From: Stereum hirsutum FP-91666 SS1
Lineage: Eukaryota > Basidiomycota > Agaricomycetes > Russulales > Stereaceae
Direction of reading: 5' to 3'
Length of the DNA: 64,000 nucleotides
NCBI RefSeq assembly: GCF_000264905.1
Contig: NW_006763138.1
Span: 558,224 to 622,223 of the forward strand
Under the pieces are notes generated by a model, which was not told the origin of the DNA, ran no database searches, and saw only the letters and a list, made by a program, of their open reading frames with translations. This document shows positions 1 to 13,059 of the stretch, in pieces (the stretch's first letter is position 1; every line of letters begins with the position of its first letter). Position numbers and translations under genes: made by a program.

Positions 1-29
1 TTTACTTACCCCGTTTATCTTTACCGCAG

Positions 30-665
30 GACGTTCATGACTCTTCGTAACCCAGGCTGGTTCTTCAGGATGCTGATTCTTGGCGCACAAGGCGTCTTCT
101 ACAACATGTTCTGTACGCCTATCTCGCACACTTTTTTCACCACACACATATACTTACTGACGGATATATCACCGAACGAACCTAGTCTTCTCATATCTCA
201 TCTCTCCTCGTGTATGTCACCGCTTCGTGGGCTATCTCGAAGAAGAGGCCGTGATCACCTACTCCCGTTGCATCCAAGAAATGGAAGCCGGACGGTTACC
301 CCTCTGGTTCGTCCCTCCTCTTTACTCTTCCTCTAGCATCCTGACTAAACTAATCGAAAATGCAATTTACCATTTACAGGAGCAATAAACCCGCTCCTGA
401 GATCGCGAAGGACTACTGGCGCCTCCGCCCAGACGCGACGATGCTCGACGTCATCTACGCCGTTCGCTCCGATGAGACCTCGCACCGCTTCGTGAACCAC
501 TCGCTCGCCAACCTGGGCAAGGACGACGTGAATCCGTTCGCGTTGAGGGAGCCGGATATGCATGTGAAGGGGAAGGTCATCGAGTTCGATAGGGACGTGG
601 CGGCGAAGTATGTGCAGGATTCACATGATATGCTCGACAAGCAGAAGAAGGCGGTGGATCATTGA
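30..665 (+). CDS. aox: Alternative oxidase, C-terminal part (5' end outside window)
   Basis: Mitochondrial inner-membrane ubiquinol oxidase that bypasses complexes III and IV and passes electrons to oxygen without pumping protons. Three exons are readable: 30-112, 186-306 and 380-665, joined by GT-AG introns with matching phases. The joined protein runs through [20 protein letters not shown], then [13 protein letters not shown] (the LEEEA iron-ligand motif), [10 protein letters not shown], and finally [12 protein letters not shown], which carries the last Glu and His ligands of the di-iron centre. The NERMH motif and the mitochondrial presequence lie upstream of the window. The C-terminus after the last ligand motif is of usual length. 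Confidence is high because all remaining family motifs occur in order. Confidence 0.95.
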
Positions 666-1196
666 GCGGCGACTACGAGCGGGCTTGCTTAGGAAGATTA
701 TTGCTTTGTACTTTGGCCGGATTCTAGGGGATGCGTCGGTTTGCTTTCTCGTTATCGTATTTATTTTCATTTTTGCTTTGTGACACCACCACTCATACTT
801 ACACACTCTCATATAATCCTGATCTCAATGAGCAACCTGCTCCCTCGTACTCTGTTAGATGGCTTATGAACAATGTTCGCTGTGGATATTCTGAATAAAT
901 GGTCGGTCATAGCATCTCGGAGGTATAGACATATGCACCGAGAAAAGGGGCAAAGTGGATGAAAAGGGTATGTTACATGGTGGATATTATGATATCTGTC
1001 AAAATTGGTGGCCGTGGTGCAATGGATATGCTCGTCCTTTGCACCACTAGTCATACTTGGCTTCCAAACAACGAGCCACTTCTTCGGTCATAGAGTCGAT
1101 CCATGTGAATTGGGAAGGGTATATATAGTGATGTACAATGGGATGTTGCAAGTAAAGTGTATCCAGACCTAAATCGCAGCAGAAATCAACAAATAA
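666..1196. other. Intergenic, convergent 3' regions of aox and the PH-domain gene
   Basis: Between two convergent stop codons. It holds presumed 3' UTRs. I see no conserved reading frame, RNA gene or repeat in it. Confidence 0.5.
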
Positions 1197-4100
1197 TTAT
1201 TCCTCAGTTCGTTTCGCATTCGGTGGTAGCCTGACTGGCTTGCCCGCATCCCTCAACTTATCCTCTCTTTCCTTCTTCCCCCTTACTATCTTCTCGATCT
1301 CCACGTTCAAGGCCCAACACCAGATATCCCTTTCTACCCTGCTCCGGGCTCGGAAGACCAACCACTTTCTTTTGTCATCAAGCGCGGGAAGTGCTGCTCT
1401 GGTCTCTCTGGCCGACTGCGCAGAACCCAGTCCAGCACCGACAGAATGCGGATAGTAGGAAACGACGAAGAGCAGGTCCTCTTCGCAGTCGTCACTCTCT
1501 AGTCCGTCCTGATAACGGCGCGCGACGGGAGGTTTGTTCAAATCGTGTTGGTCCCGGGGGAGTAATTGTGTGGCAAAAAGACCAGAGACAACACATGCGT
1601 CCAGAAGATTGAAAGCCTTCGTACGGACATATCGTGTAGAATGTGCCTTGATGTGATATTGCACGAGATGTCCCCCGACGAGGAAGAGTTGCACCAATCT
1701 AAGTCAGGCAGAATGTATTATGATCTGCGTCATACGTGAAATGGCATATGCGTGTTCACTCACTTGTACTGCCCGCGTATGCCTTGCCGCATGAAGATTC
1801 GACCTGTCTTCGTGATAGAACGGCAGCCGTCGATGACACACCAGTTGTACAAGGAACCGAGGTAAGGCAGGACAGCATTGGGATCTGCAGCGGGTTCGGG
1901 GGGCGCAAGTTTGTCCTCGTCATGCCACTTGCGGTGAGGAGTGATTCTCGGTCGACCTATCGCAAAGTGCACTACATCCATTTCTTGCCGAGCATCGATG
2001 TGGTGCCTCCGCTTCCAGTAACGCATCAGCACTCGTAGGTGTTCGATCCATTCAATGGCGACCTTCGCAGAATGTGCCTAAGGAAGTGTACGCGGGTTGT
2101 TGAAGCATAGATCACATATGCCGATGAAGAGTACTCACTTCGTAACGCATGACTTTGCCCGTTTGCAGCAGTAACTCGAACCCCCTCCTCATCTTTGCAC
2201 GATCCCGCGCAGCCCCGGGGTCCACCTTCGACAATCCCTCATCCCCACCAACATCCTCCTCGTCCTCCGGTAACCTCTCCACTTCAACAGGCCCGTCATC
2301 GTCTTCATTCCAAAGCGGCCGTCTACTCTCCTCCACAGCTTCGCTGGCAATCGGCACAGGAGAAAAGGCTCTCCGTACTGCGACGATGTCCCTCAAGTCC
2401 ATAACACTCCGCGCATGGAAAACCTGCGACGTTCCTCGTCGGACCTCTTCCTCGCGCAGAGTAGAGTGGAGATTCTCAGTGTCTGGACCGGGTGGCTGAG
2501 GGGCTAGACCTGGAGGTTTTGGAGGATTGGCGTTCGAGGGGAGCAGGGAGAAAAGAAGACCGTCGTGGGTGGCGAGGTAGACAGGCTGATGTTTTGATGC
2601 AGCGACCTTGATCCGAGTGAGATACCCCTCGATGCCAGGGGGCTCAGTCACAAATGTTCCATCTTTGAGATGTAGCTGAGTGGGGAAATGTTCCCCGATG
2701 CGACATTCCAGATGGGCTGCTTTGCCCGCCTATCCAATTTTAGGAGTGTTCATCGTAACTCACGTTGCAGGAGTAGAAATAGCACCGACCTGGCCGAGAG
2801 CTAGACCGGCGAGTACAGCCCACTTACGCTCATGTCCCAACACGTCGTCTTCCCATACCACCCAATCAAGCTTTGTGTCCATACGCCACGAAAGCTGTAA
2901 TCGCGCCCCTTCCGCTATCCGGCGCTGCATGATGAGGCCCCAGTCTTGAATAGTGCTGAGCGTCTTGACGCACAACTCGATGAGATTGTCCCGTTGAAAT
3001 ACTGAATAATCCAAGTCCTGACCTCCAGGACCCGTAGACGGGACGTCGACCTTGATGCGCGTATCGGAGGCAGGGTTACGCAATTCGACGAAGGGAGGAA
3101 GTTCACCTCCAAGGTGTCGCCTTTGTTTGGATTCGTTGTCAACGGAAGTGGGCATAAACAATACAAACTCGAATAACTGTACCAGAGTCGCCACGTCCAG
3201 TCAATCGCACGGGATCGACTTCTAACTTTAAAGACGAAGATATTGGTGCCCTCCTTCTCTCGGTATAGATGCCAGCGACCTCGAGTTGTCTCGGCATGAA
3301 CGGAAGTGGGTCGACAGGTGATGCAGAACGTCAAATCCGCGAACGAATACAGGGAGAGCTTGGTCGTCAATTCCTTCAGCGGAATAATGAAGGCAAGATG
3401 TTTGTGGCCAGTAATGAATTCCTTGCCGGGTATCGACTATTTATGAGAGGGAGAAACATATGCCTTGAGACGATCAATCCAAAGAATTTATTTTGAAGCG
3501 AGCCCTACATGATTCTCATAAAGTTCTACTCGGTTTCGGCGCCACACAACCAGAAATTCGCCCCAATCTTCGTATTGCAAGTGTTGTGAAGACCTATTCT
3601 GCGTTTCATCGAAGTGAGAGCCTATGTTCTGCTCTTTCGAGTAGCTAACACGAACAATCATTCGATCTGGCCTCAAAACAGATGTCAGCAGGAAGTTGCA
3701 GCCTATATATGTGACGGTATCTTACCTTGCATAGTCACGCCTTCAGTAGGGACAGCTTCCGGTGGAAGATTCAGGCCACCCGCAGATTCAGCAGAATCAT
3801 TTGAGTCCTGAGCCGCTTGCGCACTGGTGCCTCGTATATCAGACCCGACCCGGGCAAGGACCTCTGCAGGCGATACTGGGGTGTCGGAGGCATCATCCGG
3901 GTAATGCACTGTTTTCTTTCCAGTCGCGGGATCCCTGTCTTTGCGGAAGGATGAGACACGTCCACCGTCTACATCTTCATTTCGAGCAGCAACGCCAACT
4001 GTATGGGCTCGGTTGGTTGGCCTAGGTTCGGCAGCAATATTAGGGGAGCCAAGTAAATGTGTCGTGGACTGAGAATGATGGATATGATCCAAGTCAGAGT

Positions 4101-4794
4101 CAACTCGGGGGCTATCTGGAGTAACGACAGCCATTGATGATTCTACATCCCGCCGAGAGGATTCTTGAGGGTGGCTTAGGTGGGATCGAGCGGTGACAAA
4201 GCTATCACGAGGGGTGGCAGAAGAAGACTGACGAGTAGACATAGAGGGCCTTTCGATTTGTATCGAGGGAGCAGAATGGGAGGAAAGGTGAAACTCGCTT
4301 GAGGATTTGGTGCTCCGAGGACGCTTGCTATCGAGCAGGTTTACCCCCAGAAAGTCGCCGACTTCGAAAGAACTTCCTATCCACCGTCCACGGGTCGCAT
4401 TTGGGTCCTTCTTGTGATGCTTCCAAATCTGTCCCCACTCGCTTTCCTTCCACCGTTTCACCATCTCGTTCCGAACATTCTGGTCTTCTTGCTCGCCCCA
4501 ATCCTCCTCCCTCCCACCGTGCTCGAGGAAGAACTGGAAAGCGTGTTCGCCGATCACGTCTTTGAGCTCGTCATCACCGTCGCTTGGGGATGAAATGCGG
4601 TTATATAGACCAAGAAGACCTCGCTTTTTAGGCGGAGGCTTGCCTAGAGGCGTCCCGGAAGCAGCAAGGACGTGTTCAGGCATGGGGCCGACGAACACAC
4701 GACGACGACGGTGCTGATGATTGACCGTCTCCACCTTGAGAGCCGGGGTTGCCGTGACTGGGGGAGGCATAGTGTGCGGTGACGTATTGGACAT
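1197..4794 (-). CDS. Spo71/Mug56-like protein with two PH domains
   Basis: Resembles the fungal Spo71/Mug56 family, known in yeasts as sporulation and prospore-membrane proteins that bind membranes through PH domains. The large first exon (4794-3726) starts with an ATG and carries RRRRVFVGPMPEHVL, a family N-terminal signature, then a long Ser-rich low-complexity stretch. Further exons read about 3666-3509, 3436-3183, 3120-2764, 2675-2139, 2077-1764 and 1698-1197. The first PH region includes EFLVVWRRNRVELYENH and FCITCRPTS; a middle conserved block is LPPFVELRNP to LSWRMDTKLD; the second PH region ends with LVQLFLVGGHL and HSTRYVRTKAFNLLDA. The junction near 2676-2764 is uncertain: the strong donor CAAC|GTGAGT is out of phase, and a weaker donor 13 nt inside the exon with an acceptor near 2730 keeps the frame. 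Its role in a basidiomycete, perhaps in basidiospore formation, is inference. Confidence 0.8.
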
Positions 4795-5427
4795 GGTGGT
4801 AAGATATCGAGAGAGCCACCGACTCAGTTACATACTGAGCGTCGTCAAACAAGCATCCTCTTATGTATGTTCTAAAAATAGACTCACAGAGGCCACATTC
4901 GAGATAAGATTAGATCTCCGGAGGCCAATGAGCGCCGATCAAGGACTTGGCGCCGCCACTGATCCCCCTGATCTCGCCCTTTCCTTCTCCCAAGATGTCC
5001 TTAGACTCCCACGCGAAGCTGCGAGTGAGGAACACCCGCTTCGTCCCAAGATGTCCTTGCACTGGCGTCTTGGCGTCTACATAGTCAACCGATTTTGACC
5101 ATCTGGGATTTAGAAACCCCCGTTTTGCATGAGCGCTGATTGATACGAGACCGTTGTTGTGTTCTATGCGGGATCATATCCATCAATCAGGCCGATCCCT
5201 GAGTGATATATTCGTCGTTGTAGTGATTGCAATTGAAGAGCCAGAACTTTGACAATCCTGATTGAAACCACATTGATTTTCACACAGGGCTGCACTAGAA
5301 TCGGAGACCCAATGTTCACTTATTAAATGGTGACTCGTCCGCCTCCATCACCATCTTTCTTGCCCCACCTTCTCAACCTTTACACAGACTAATCACTCGA
5401 CGTTCCTCAGCATCTCAATCTCCGACG
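4795..5427. promoter_or_regulatory. Divergent promoter region between the PH-domain and DUF4436 genes
   Basis: This is the 633 bp between two divergent ATG codons, so it must hold both promoters. The stretch just before 5428 is pyrimidine-rich, as is common upstream of fungal starts. I do not recognise specific operator motifs. Confidence 0.4.
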
Positions 5428-7689
5428 ATGACATTGCCCTTCAACTCTTTGCGCGCAAAGAGGGACGTATTATGGAGTAGGATAAGGCACAGCGACAAGA
5501 CCCCGTGGGTTATGGCTTGCACTTTTGCCGTCGTATTAGCTGTCGTTCTGGGAATACCCCTTGGTTGGAGATTCCGAGGAAGGGAGCTGAATATTGAGCT
5601 TCCTTCCAGCTGGGAAGGGAGAACTGTGAGCATAAGCCCTGTTGTCGGTCAAGTTGCCCGAGCTCATCGATTGGTATTCAGCTTTCCACTGAAGTTACTC
5701 TCATCGCCGCAGATGCATCGGTTGGGACGGCGACGTTCCAATGGTATATATACGGCGATACTTGCATCACCCAGGCTGTGAAGGCCGGCCAGGATATCAC
5801 AGATACCAATTGTCCTCTTGTCAATGTCTTTCTGGACCCGTAAGATATTGCTGGTCCGCATCCAAGTAATCTGGCTAACCGATAATGACAGGAACTCCAT
5901 GACCGGCAGCTCCGACTCTAACTCCCCCGCCTCTAACAATCGGCCAAACCAACCGCTCTTTCAATTCAATGCTACCGCCTTCGAATATGACTACTTCTCC
6001 AGTTTTGCGATGTTCCGGACACAAAGTACGCCGCATCGATTCTTTCCATCGATTCTTTTCTGATGATTATTAGTGTATCTGGCGTCAAGAGAAACGACAC
6101 TGGAAGCCAGTCTAGAAAACTACCCATTCGACAAGTCAATCAGCGTCGTTCGTCAACTGAACTAGCCATGCTGACCTACTCTTAGATATGTGGTCTCACC
6201 CTGGATATTTGCCTCTTTGAATGCCACCGGAGAAACAGTTGGAATATTTATTGGATCCATGAATGGTATCGCAGTGTGCGTCTGAGACAGTGCCTTAGCG
6301 CACTACACCCCACTGATAAACTATTTTTCTGAGCCAGTGGCTTCCAAGCGCACGTGAAGAATAACGACTATACATACAGCGATGACACAACGGAAGTCTA
6401 TATCACTGTCAGCCGGTCGACACTCGTCAAGACCTACGCGATCACCGTCGTTATGACCATGTGTACGTCCTTCTAGTGTTGTCGTTTACCTAGGTATTGA
6501 TTTGGAGAGATAGGGCTGGTCACTCTCGTGCTGCTCGCTGTTATGGTGAAGGGCGTTATCATGGGAAAGGGTCAAAAAGTTGAAATCCTTGTTTTGCCCA
6601 TCACAACACTTTTTGCCTTCACGTCTTTGAGAACCACGATGCCAGGTGCACCACAATCCTTCGGTGTGTAACTCTCTCTGGAGCTTCCTTTCATATACGA
6701 ACTCAATACTCGTACGTATGCTTCAGGTGTGATTATCGGTACGTCATATTTCCTGGCTCATCCCAGCCCTGGCTCCGGATAATGACACTCAACTACAGAT
6801 TTCGTTGGCACATTGCCGAGTCTCGTCTTTCTGGCGCTCACCGTATGCATCGATCTGCTCATGGACCATGTTATACGCTGATGTCTCCCACACCAGTCTT
6901 TGTTCTGTCTTATACCGTTCCTCTTCGATCATGATCCCGAGGAACCACGGGGTCATCATTCCAAAGACGCCGCGGAAGAGAATCAACCCAATGGCGGCAG
7001 GAATAACAATGCTCGTCCCGGCTTCAGGTCTCGACGAGGAGATAGCGGACAATATATCCCGCTCTCTTTTGACTCGTACGAATCGACGGTCGTCAATCAA
7101 ACACCGGGGAGTATGTCCAGAAAGAATTCCGACTACTATGACCCGTACAGCAGAAAGTCGTCGAGCAACATCTACCCCCCCAAATGGACGACCTCTCGTA
7201 ACAGCCTTGATCGCATACTCTTGACACGTATGGAGTCACCGGGTGAGGTTCAGACTGCCGGGGCGGATGCGTTTTCCGACAGGCCAGTCGGGGATCACGT
7301 AGGTACACCTCCTTCATCTGCGCCTCTGCCGGGACCTCGAAAAGGTTGAAATATATTTTCTCAATTCTTCGTGTGACATGTGTTAATTCCTCTGTCAATC
7401 CATAGGCTCGCAGAGAGTGTTCTCGGTGGCTTCAGAGTCTGCCCCTCTTCTGACGGGACCACGAGAATCGGTGGCGTCCTCTCAGTTTGGCCCAGTACGC
7501 AGGGACACGAGTGATTCGATATTTGAAGGCGGCCATAGAGGTGAGTCATCCTTCTATGAGTAGTCGCACTGCATCACTGGCCCTTAATCTCCACACCATA
7601 TCGCCTTAGGTTCCCATCCACTACACGAGGCGTCCAGAGACTCTGCCACTTACGAGGGTGTTGTAGCAGTCCAAAATGCTTCCTCTTAG
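5428..7689 (+). CDS. DUF4436 multi-pass membrane protein with long cytoplasmic tail
   Basis: A fungal DUF4436-type integral membrane protein of unknown function. Twelve exons keep the frame: 5428-5643, 5682-5839, 5892-6025, 6074-6134, 6186-6275, 6338-6462, 6514-6663, 6727-6738 (a 12-nt microexon), 6799-6842, 6897-7344, 7406-7540 and 7610-7689. The N-terminus has one membrane helix (TPWVMACTFAVVLAVVLGIP). A long extracytoplasmic domain follows, with FQWYIYGDTC, then GETVGIFIGSMNG. A C-terminal helical bundle follows: VKTYAITVVMTMWLVTLVLL, LVLPITTLFAFTSLRT, VIIDFVGTLPSLVFLALTSL. About 200 hydrophilic Ser/Pro/Arg-rich residues end the protein and include repeated phospho-site-like RKSSS and RNSLD motifs. 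The gene is intact; two decayed relatives of its tail lie downstream (7973-8589 and 12351-13079). Confidence 0.85.
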
Positions 7690-8625
7690 TTTTTTTTCTG
7701 TCCTTGTCCACCTAGCTCGGACCGAGCTCTGTGAAATATTTAAATGCTGCTTCCGCATTCATCCTGATGAGTCGCCACCTTATGGTCACGAGCACTAGTT
7801 CTACGACTCTGTGTTTGATCTCCCCTTTCGGAGGCCCCACGAACACTCACTATCTGGCGTCAGACCGGCACCAACATCTTCGAGGGCTTCGGTTGCTCCA
7901 GACGCCCGAGTCACATTAGAACGCATGAGCTCCTTGTCCTCGAATCCCCGATCGACGAGCGCACCCTCGTGCATCGAGGGCAACATAATGCCTCGAACCC
8001 TTCTCTGAATGAGATCACCCTCGGTAGTATCCCTATCACAGGTCGTAAAGAGGGTAGTGGGAATAGCACCCAGGTCTTGGATGACTCGTCCAATTCTGTC
8101 TCAAGCATCGATGGGCAAGATGTCGATGACAGGTCGGGGATTGAGCTGTATACGAAAACAATAGACAATAACCCGAACGGACGAAAGTCATCAGAGGGAC
8201 CAGTCCGCACGGATTGTGCTTCTCACGATAGCCTCCATGGGGTTGTTCTTGCACGCAGAAGATCGTCTGGAGCAGCCGCAGCTCCAAAGGTCTGTAGACG
8301 GCTTGGTCGATTTAGATTCGTGATCGAAACCTTACGTCGATGCTCCTGGCCCTGTACAGAGCCTTGACCTTGACACTATCATGAGTACCAGCTAGCTACG
8401 TGGACGCCACTAGTCCCGATAGCAAGACACTGAGGATGTCAGAATTGCAAGGTGATTCATGAAGGGTTGTGTTCTGCGGTATGCGATCTGCGAGTGTTGG
8501 TGGCAATACGAAAGCAGATGATATAGGTGTACGAATATGATATATTCCCGTATGTGAGGAACGAACCTATGATTATGCCTTTTTTGGCTGGGGACAACGT
8601 TTCCAAGCCAGCAAATTTGCATGAT
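7690..8625 (+). pseudogene. Decayed DUF4436 tail (relic A) with antisense S12 exon remnant
   Basis: No intact gene. From about 7973 to 8589 the DNA is clearly similar, with few gaps, to 12489-13079. Both encode a broken hydrophilic tail: IELYTKTIDNNPNGRKSSEG followed by a segment with HDSLHGVVLARRRSSGAA. That segment parallels SRNSLDRILLTRMESPGE in the tail of the intact DUF4436 gene at 5428-7689. The frame runs 7969-8367 but lacks the membrane bundle and splice structure. At 8568-8589 the copy includes a degraded antisense version of the last coding exon of mitochondrial S12, so the duplicated unit spanned the junction of the two genes. A weak LCLISPF near 7810-7830 may be the end of the last membrane helix. 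Confidence 0.6.
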
Positions 8626-8995
8626 CCTTTGTGACGAATGGTACCAATATCATAGATCGGTCTTAGCACGGTCTCAAGTCACTCGAAGCGTGGCATATTA
8701 CATAGGATACTACTACCAAGGTTGTGAATCGTTGAGACGAATTCCGGACGCGTTAGAGTCCCAAGCTACATAAGCTATTCGCTATACAGGGAGTATGCAC
8801 ACACTTTGTCACGATACAAACACACCACAATCGTTATACTTAGGGCATTGCCCTATCATAGGTCAAAAGAGAGATCGATTGCTCCAAACGTACAGCCAGC
8901 CACATGTGGCAATATGGAGGGATTATTCAAAACATAAGCAAAAGCGGTGGGCACTCATACCAAAAAGGAAGACAAAATATGATCCAACGGAGCAC

Positions 8996-11464
8996 TCAGC
9001 CATCCACCTCGCTTCCCCTTGTCCTTCTCAGCTCCTCGAGATGCCTGATAGTATTGGTGAACATCGTGCGCATCCTAGAATGGGTCAAAGGCTTCACTAC
9101 TAGGGCTTGTCGTGGTCGTAGATCACCTTCTCCCTCGTCGACGTCGATCGCGTACGTCGCCTTGGGCGCTCGAGCCATTGTGCCTCTCTCCGAGACATCC
9201 TTCAAAAAGATAGTCAGGAGGTCAACCACAGGTTTAGAAACATGGTACTTCAAGAACGTGTCGTATGTGTCGACGATCCTCAGGGGCCTTGCAGATTCCC
9301 TCCTCTCGAGAACAGTCCTCACGGACAACGCCCCAAAGCATTGCCTAAACAGATCGTCCACAATCTTGCGACCGGGATGCGCTGAACCGACCGTCTTGTC
9401 AAGGACGCGACGCATGATCGCGTACACCAATACCCAAATAAAGGACTCCAAATCGTGATCGATCCTGTGTTCGATGATCCTGTGTTCATATGTCGCCCGC
9501 AAGATATCGATAGCCATGAATTGAACCGTTCCCTGCGGTAGACAAAGTTAAAGACAACTGTAGTAGAGGAATACGGGAAAATTGCATTACCGTCATCATA
9601 GCACCTCGTTGAGCGGCCTCACTTGTACGAACGAAGGCCGGTGGATTCTTGAGAGCATTTTTGGCAGTATCCTTGGCTGTCGACTGCGCATAAATTTGGG
9701 GCATGACATTCATGACCTCCGTCTCGACCACTACTTCACCCTCTATACTGGAGAGTTCCAGGTCGGTGAGGAACCCCTCTTGACCAGGGCGAGCTTTCAT
9801 GGGTTCTTTCGCGAGCATGATATTGCCCGCGCTGATGTCACGGTGCAGGATGCCCCGGCTACATAGCCACTCGTGACCTGAACAAATGAATCAGCAACAA
9901 TTCGAACACATGAGAGGACAAGAAAAAGGCACTTACCAGCAAGAGCCGCCCTTATGCCGCGCATCAACTCTAGATCCGAAGAGTAGGTCCATATAGATCG
10001 ACCGATAGTCTCGAGGACAAGACGGTGCAAAACTTGGGAACTATCATCGGGAGCAGAAACGAGATCGTTGCGCAAATACTGAGTGGTGATCACAGACTTC
10101 TCATTCGAGACCGAAGAAGGAAGAATTAAAGGGCGACGAGGGTCGCGAACATCTCCGCCCGTGCGGAAGCGGGCGATAGCAGGATGCGCATCCTCTTCGA
10201 GAGCCACTCGAAGATAGATAGATGACTCCGAATGCCGATTGCTCTGGCGCCAAGCAGTCTTCATGACCATCTCCTCTCCTTCAAGCTGAGACGTAGATTG
10301 GTTGTACGCTTTCACAGGCCAGACGGCGGTCCCACGTCCAAATAGCGAGAACGAGATACATACGGGTAGGCCAATCGTACACCAGCGACGAGGGACTCGA
10401 GATGATGCTAATGGATTTGTGTACGACACGGGGTCTGATCCGATAGAATCGATAAGGAAAACGGGGCCGACAACCTTTTGAAGCCCAAGCTTGTGCTTCA
10501 CTTCGTGGTCACGTATCTCAGCAACGGTGGGGTCCTGTCCGAGCTCGACCGATGTCAGGTTAGTCGTCAGGGCACGAACCAACCGAATGAAGGCCTCAGT
10601 ATCGTTCCACATGTTCAACTGAGGGGATACTGCGACTCCATCGCGGTCATATATCGCAGCAGAGAAACCAGACCCGAATATCAAGAGCCCAACCGAGAAA
10701 AGCCAAAAGGGACGAGCAGACAGATGCAAACGAGCGTAATCCGCGGACTGGTACATGATCTCCTGGATAGTTTTGTCCATGGCTTTGGAAGATCCCTTGG
10801 GTCCTTGCTGCTGCGTGGCCTTGATCTCAGCAAAACCGTCCCTGTCCATCCAGTCCCTGGAGTGATCGTCGGCGTCGGGATTCATGAGAGAGAAGTCGGG
10901 ACTGGCTTGAGGGAAGTCAGGATGAGAAGTGTTCATCTGGGATGTTAACTTGTCGGCGCGGACAAAGCAACGTGACCGCGAAATGGAAGCCTGTTCGGAA
11001 GTTTCAGGGAAGCCTTGTATGAAAGCGAAGATAATTGCCTGTAAAAAATCAATATTAAATCTTGACAAGGGCAAGTTTGAGCACGCACAAGATGTGGATA
11101 CATCTTTTTCTCTTGTTTCTGCCGTTGATTGTCCGGCGACGCTTCGGCTTGCTTCTCCAATTCTCGGAGTGCCTTCACCGCGGATTGAACAGAAATATCC
11201 GTCTTGAAGCGGGCCAAACAGAGGGAAACAAAGTTGTCGTCGACATCGCCTACCCGAAGTCGTGTCGAGACGTTCGCGTCATCATACATGATTCGCCCCT
11301 GAAGTTCGTCCTTGATAGCATCACGAATGGTGCTGGTCGATCCCTTCAATTGTGCAGTAAAGTTTTGGATGACAGAAGAGCGAGGTGCACGAGGTGAGGT
11401 CTGAGAGGACGATATGGGTGAAAGGGTTGGATAGAACAGAACTCACGCGTTCGGAGGAGCTCAT
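8996..11464 (-). CDS. FunK1 family protein kinase
   Basis: Fungal-specific FunK1 kinase, a family expanded in mushroom-forming fungi, whose substrates are mostly unknown. Five exons: 11464-11447 (MSSSER), 11400-11089, 11038-9937, 9877-9591 and 9532-8996, all with GT-AG introns in phase. The catalytic core is visible: a hinge/helix region ending MRGIRAALAG, then HEWLCSRGILHRDISAGNIM (catalytic HRD and the Asn), GFLTDLELSS with the metal-binding Asp in place of DFG, and GTVQFMAIDIL (activation/P+1 segment). Next comes the family-typical HRIDHDLESFIWVLVYA. The N-terminal half (about 400 residues) is the usual FunK1 extension. The DLE form instead of DFD/DFG is common in such diverged kinases but leaves activity unproven. 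Confidence 0.9.
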
Positions 11465-12350
11465 GTTATATCAGTCCGCGTTTTATCGATGAACTTCCCT
11501 TCCCACGGTAACAGGACACTGTCGGCTTGGTCCTGATATAGCCAACAAAAAAGACGATGAGAAAAGCTGGGCAACACCGCATGGGAACAAAAGGATCAAT
11601 GAAAGATGACCCTGAGATGGCATAAACAAAGAAGCGTATCGAGATGACACGCAGGAGCAGGCAATAGTGCTTCTTTGCGGATGTACATATATCATCCAGG
11701 CGATCATTAGTTCCAGCATCCGCAATGCGATCGCTTACACCGTGGCCGCTCTCCAACAGACTTACCGAAACCGTAAGTCTTAGCCCTGCGTCGTGTGTCG
11801 GCTTCAGATATCGCGCGACTGCTGTGGGATGGCGGTGTGGCGTCGGCGTGCCTGGTTATCTATGGTGGAGATATGGAGTTGAGGAGCAATCAAAGAGGTG
11901 ACACGGTTGCGACACGGTGACCAAACAGCGACACACATGAAAAGTTCAACATGCGGATCCGTGTCAGGCCGTGTCCTCGTGTCATGGCACTCAAGGCCCG
12001 ACACGGTCATGGCTTTGTTCTTCCCGTTCAGAGTCTTCCGCTAAATATTTCAGAGATATTGCACCATATCTATCGTCCCTGAAATTACGACGAGCCGTCA
12101 CCAGTCACCTCTACTTAATCGTCTCCAGCTCTGAGGGGACTTCCAGATTCGATAAAATTAATCGGCGCTTGAAATTCGGAGTTCACACAACCTTTCAAAG
12201 AACATCTCTGTATTTTGTTCGCCGTTAACATCAGTACTTATCGATAATCTGGTATAAGGACTGCATAGCGGTATTGATGTGCCTGAAACTGAAGCTGAAC
12301 ACGCGATAGCATCGCTACCGTCATCTCGCTGTTCTTTACCACCGAGTTTT
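11465..12350. other. Intergenic with clustered GACACGG/CCGTGTC repeats
   Basis: Upstream of the FunK1 start. I see no convincing gene: the two overlapping minus-strand frames at 11466-11756 have no recognisable features. Between about 11898 and 12008 at least six copies of GACACGG or its reverse complement CCGTGTC occur in both orientations, resembling the subterminal repeats of DNA transposons, but I could not define element ends. Confidence 0.35.
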
Positions 12351-12960
12351 GTCGGGACACTGCCAAGTCTCGTGTTTCTCGAGCTCATAGTACGTATTTG
12401 AGTCCCTTCAGCTTGCATCTTCTTAATAGACTCTATACAGTCTCTTTGCAGCCTACTGCCATTCGTCTTCGACACCAATCCGGAACTGCGTCGAAGGCAA
12501 CATAATGCCTCACTCTCGGGAATATCCTATTACAGGTCGTAAAAAGAGTAATTAGTGGGAATAGCGCCCAGGTCTTGGATGACTCGTCCAATTCTGCCTC
12601 AAGCAGCGATTGGCAAGATGTCGATGACAGGTCGGGGATTGAGCTGGATACGAAAACAATAGACCATGACCCGAACGGACGAAAGTCATCAGAGGGACCA
12701 GTCCGCCCCGGTTGGACCTCTCGTGATAGCCTTCATGAAGTATTTCTTGCACGCAGAAGTTCGTCTGGAGCAGCCACGCCTTCGAAAGGTCTGTAGACGC
12801 TTTGGTCAGTTAAGATTCGTGATCGAATCCTCACGTTAATGTTCCCTGCCCTGTACAGAGCCAACACCTTGACACTATCACGTAGACCAGCTAGCTACGT
12901 GGAAGCCGCCAGTGCCAATAGCAGGACGCAGAGGATGTCGGGATGCGCAAGGCGATTCAT
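12351..12960 (+). pseudogene. Decayed DUF4436 paralogue, 3' part only (relic B)
   Basis: Starts abruptly with VGTLPSLVFLELI (12351-12389). This matches VGTLPSLVFLALT of the intact DUF4436 gene and is followed by a donor GTACGT at the same intron position. After an acceptor at 12440 the frame gives SLCSLLPFVFDTNP, matching SLFCLIPFLFDHDP. The downstream tail (12570-12796) encodes DDRSGIELDTKTIDHDPNGR and SRDSLHEVFLARRSSSGAA. Nothing of the N-terminal or extracytoplasmic domain is present and the frame is broken near 12500, so this is a pseudogene fragment. The DNA is duplicated at 7973-8589. It lies tail-to-tail with S12. Confidence 0.75.
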
Positions 12961-13059
12961 GAAGAGCTGTGTTCTGCGACATACGAGTGTTGATGACAAT
13001 ACGATAGCAGATGATGTAGATGTACGAATATGATGTATGCCCATATATGAGGAACGAAT

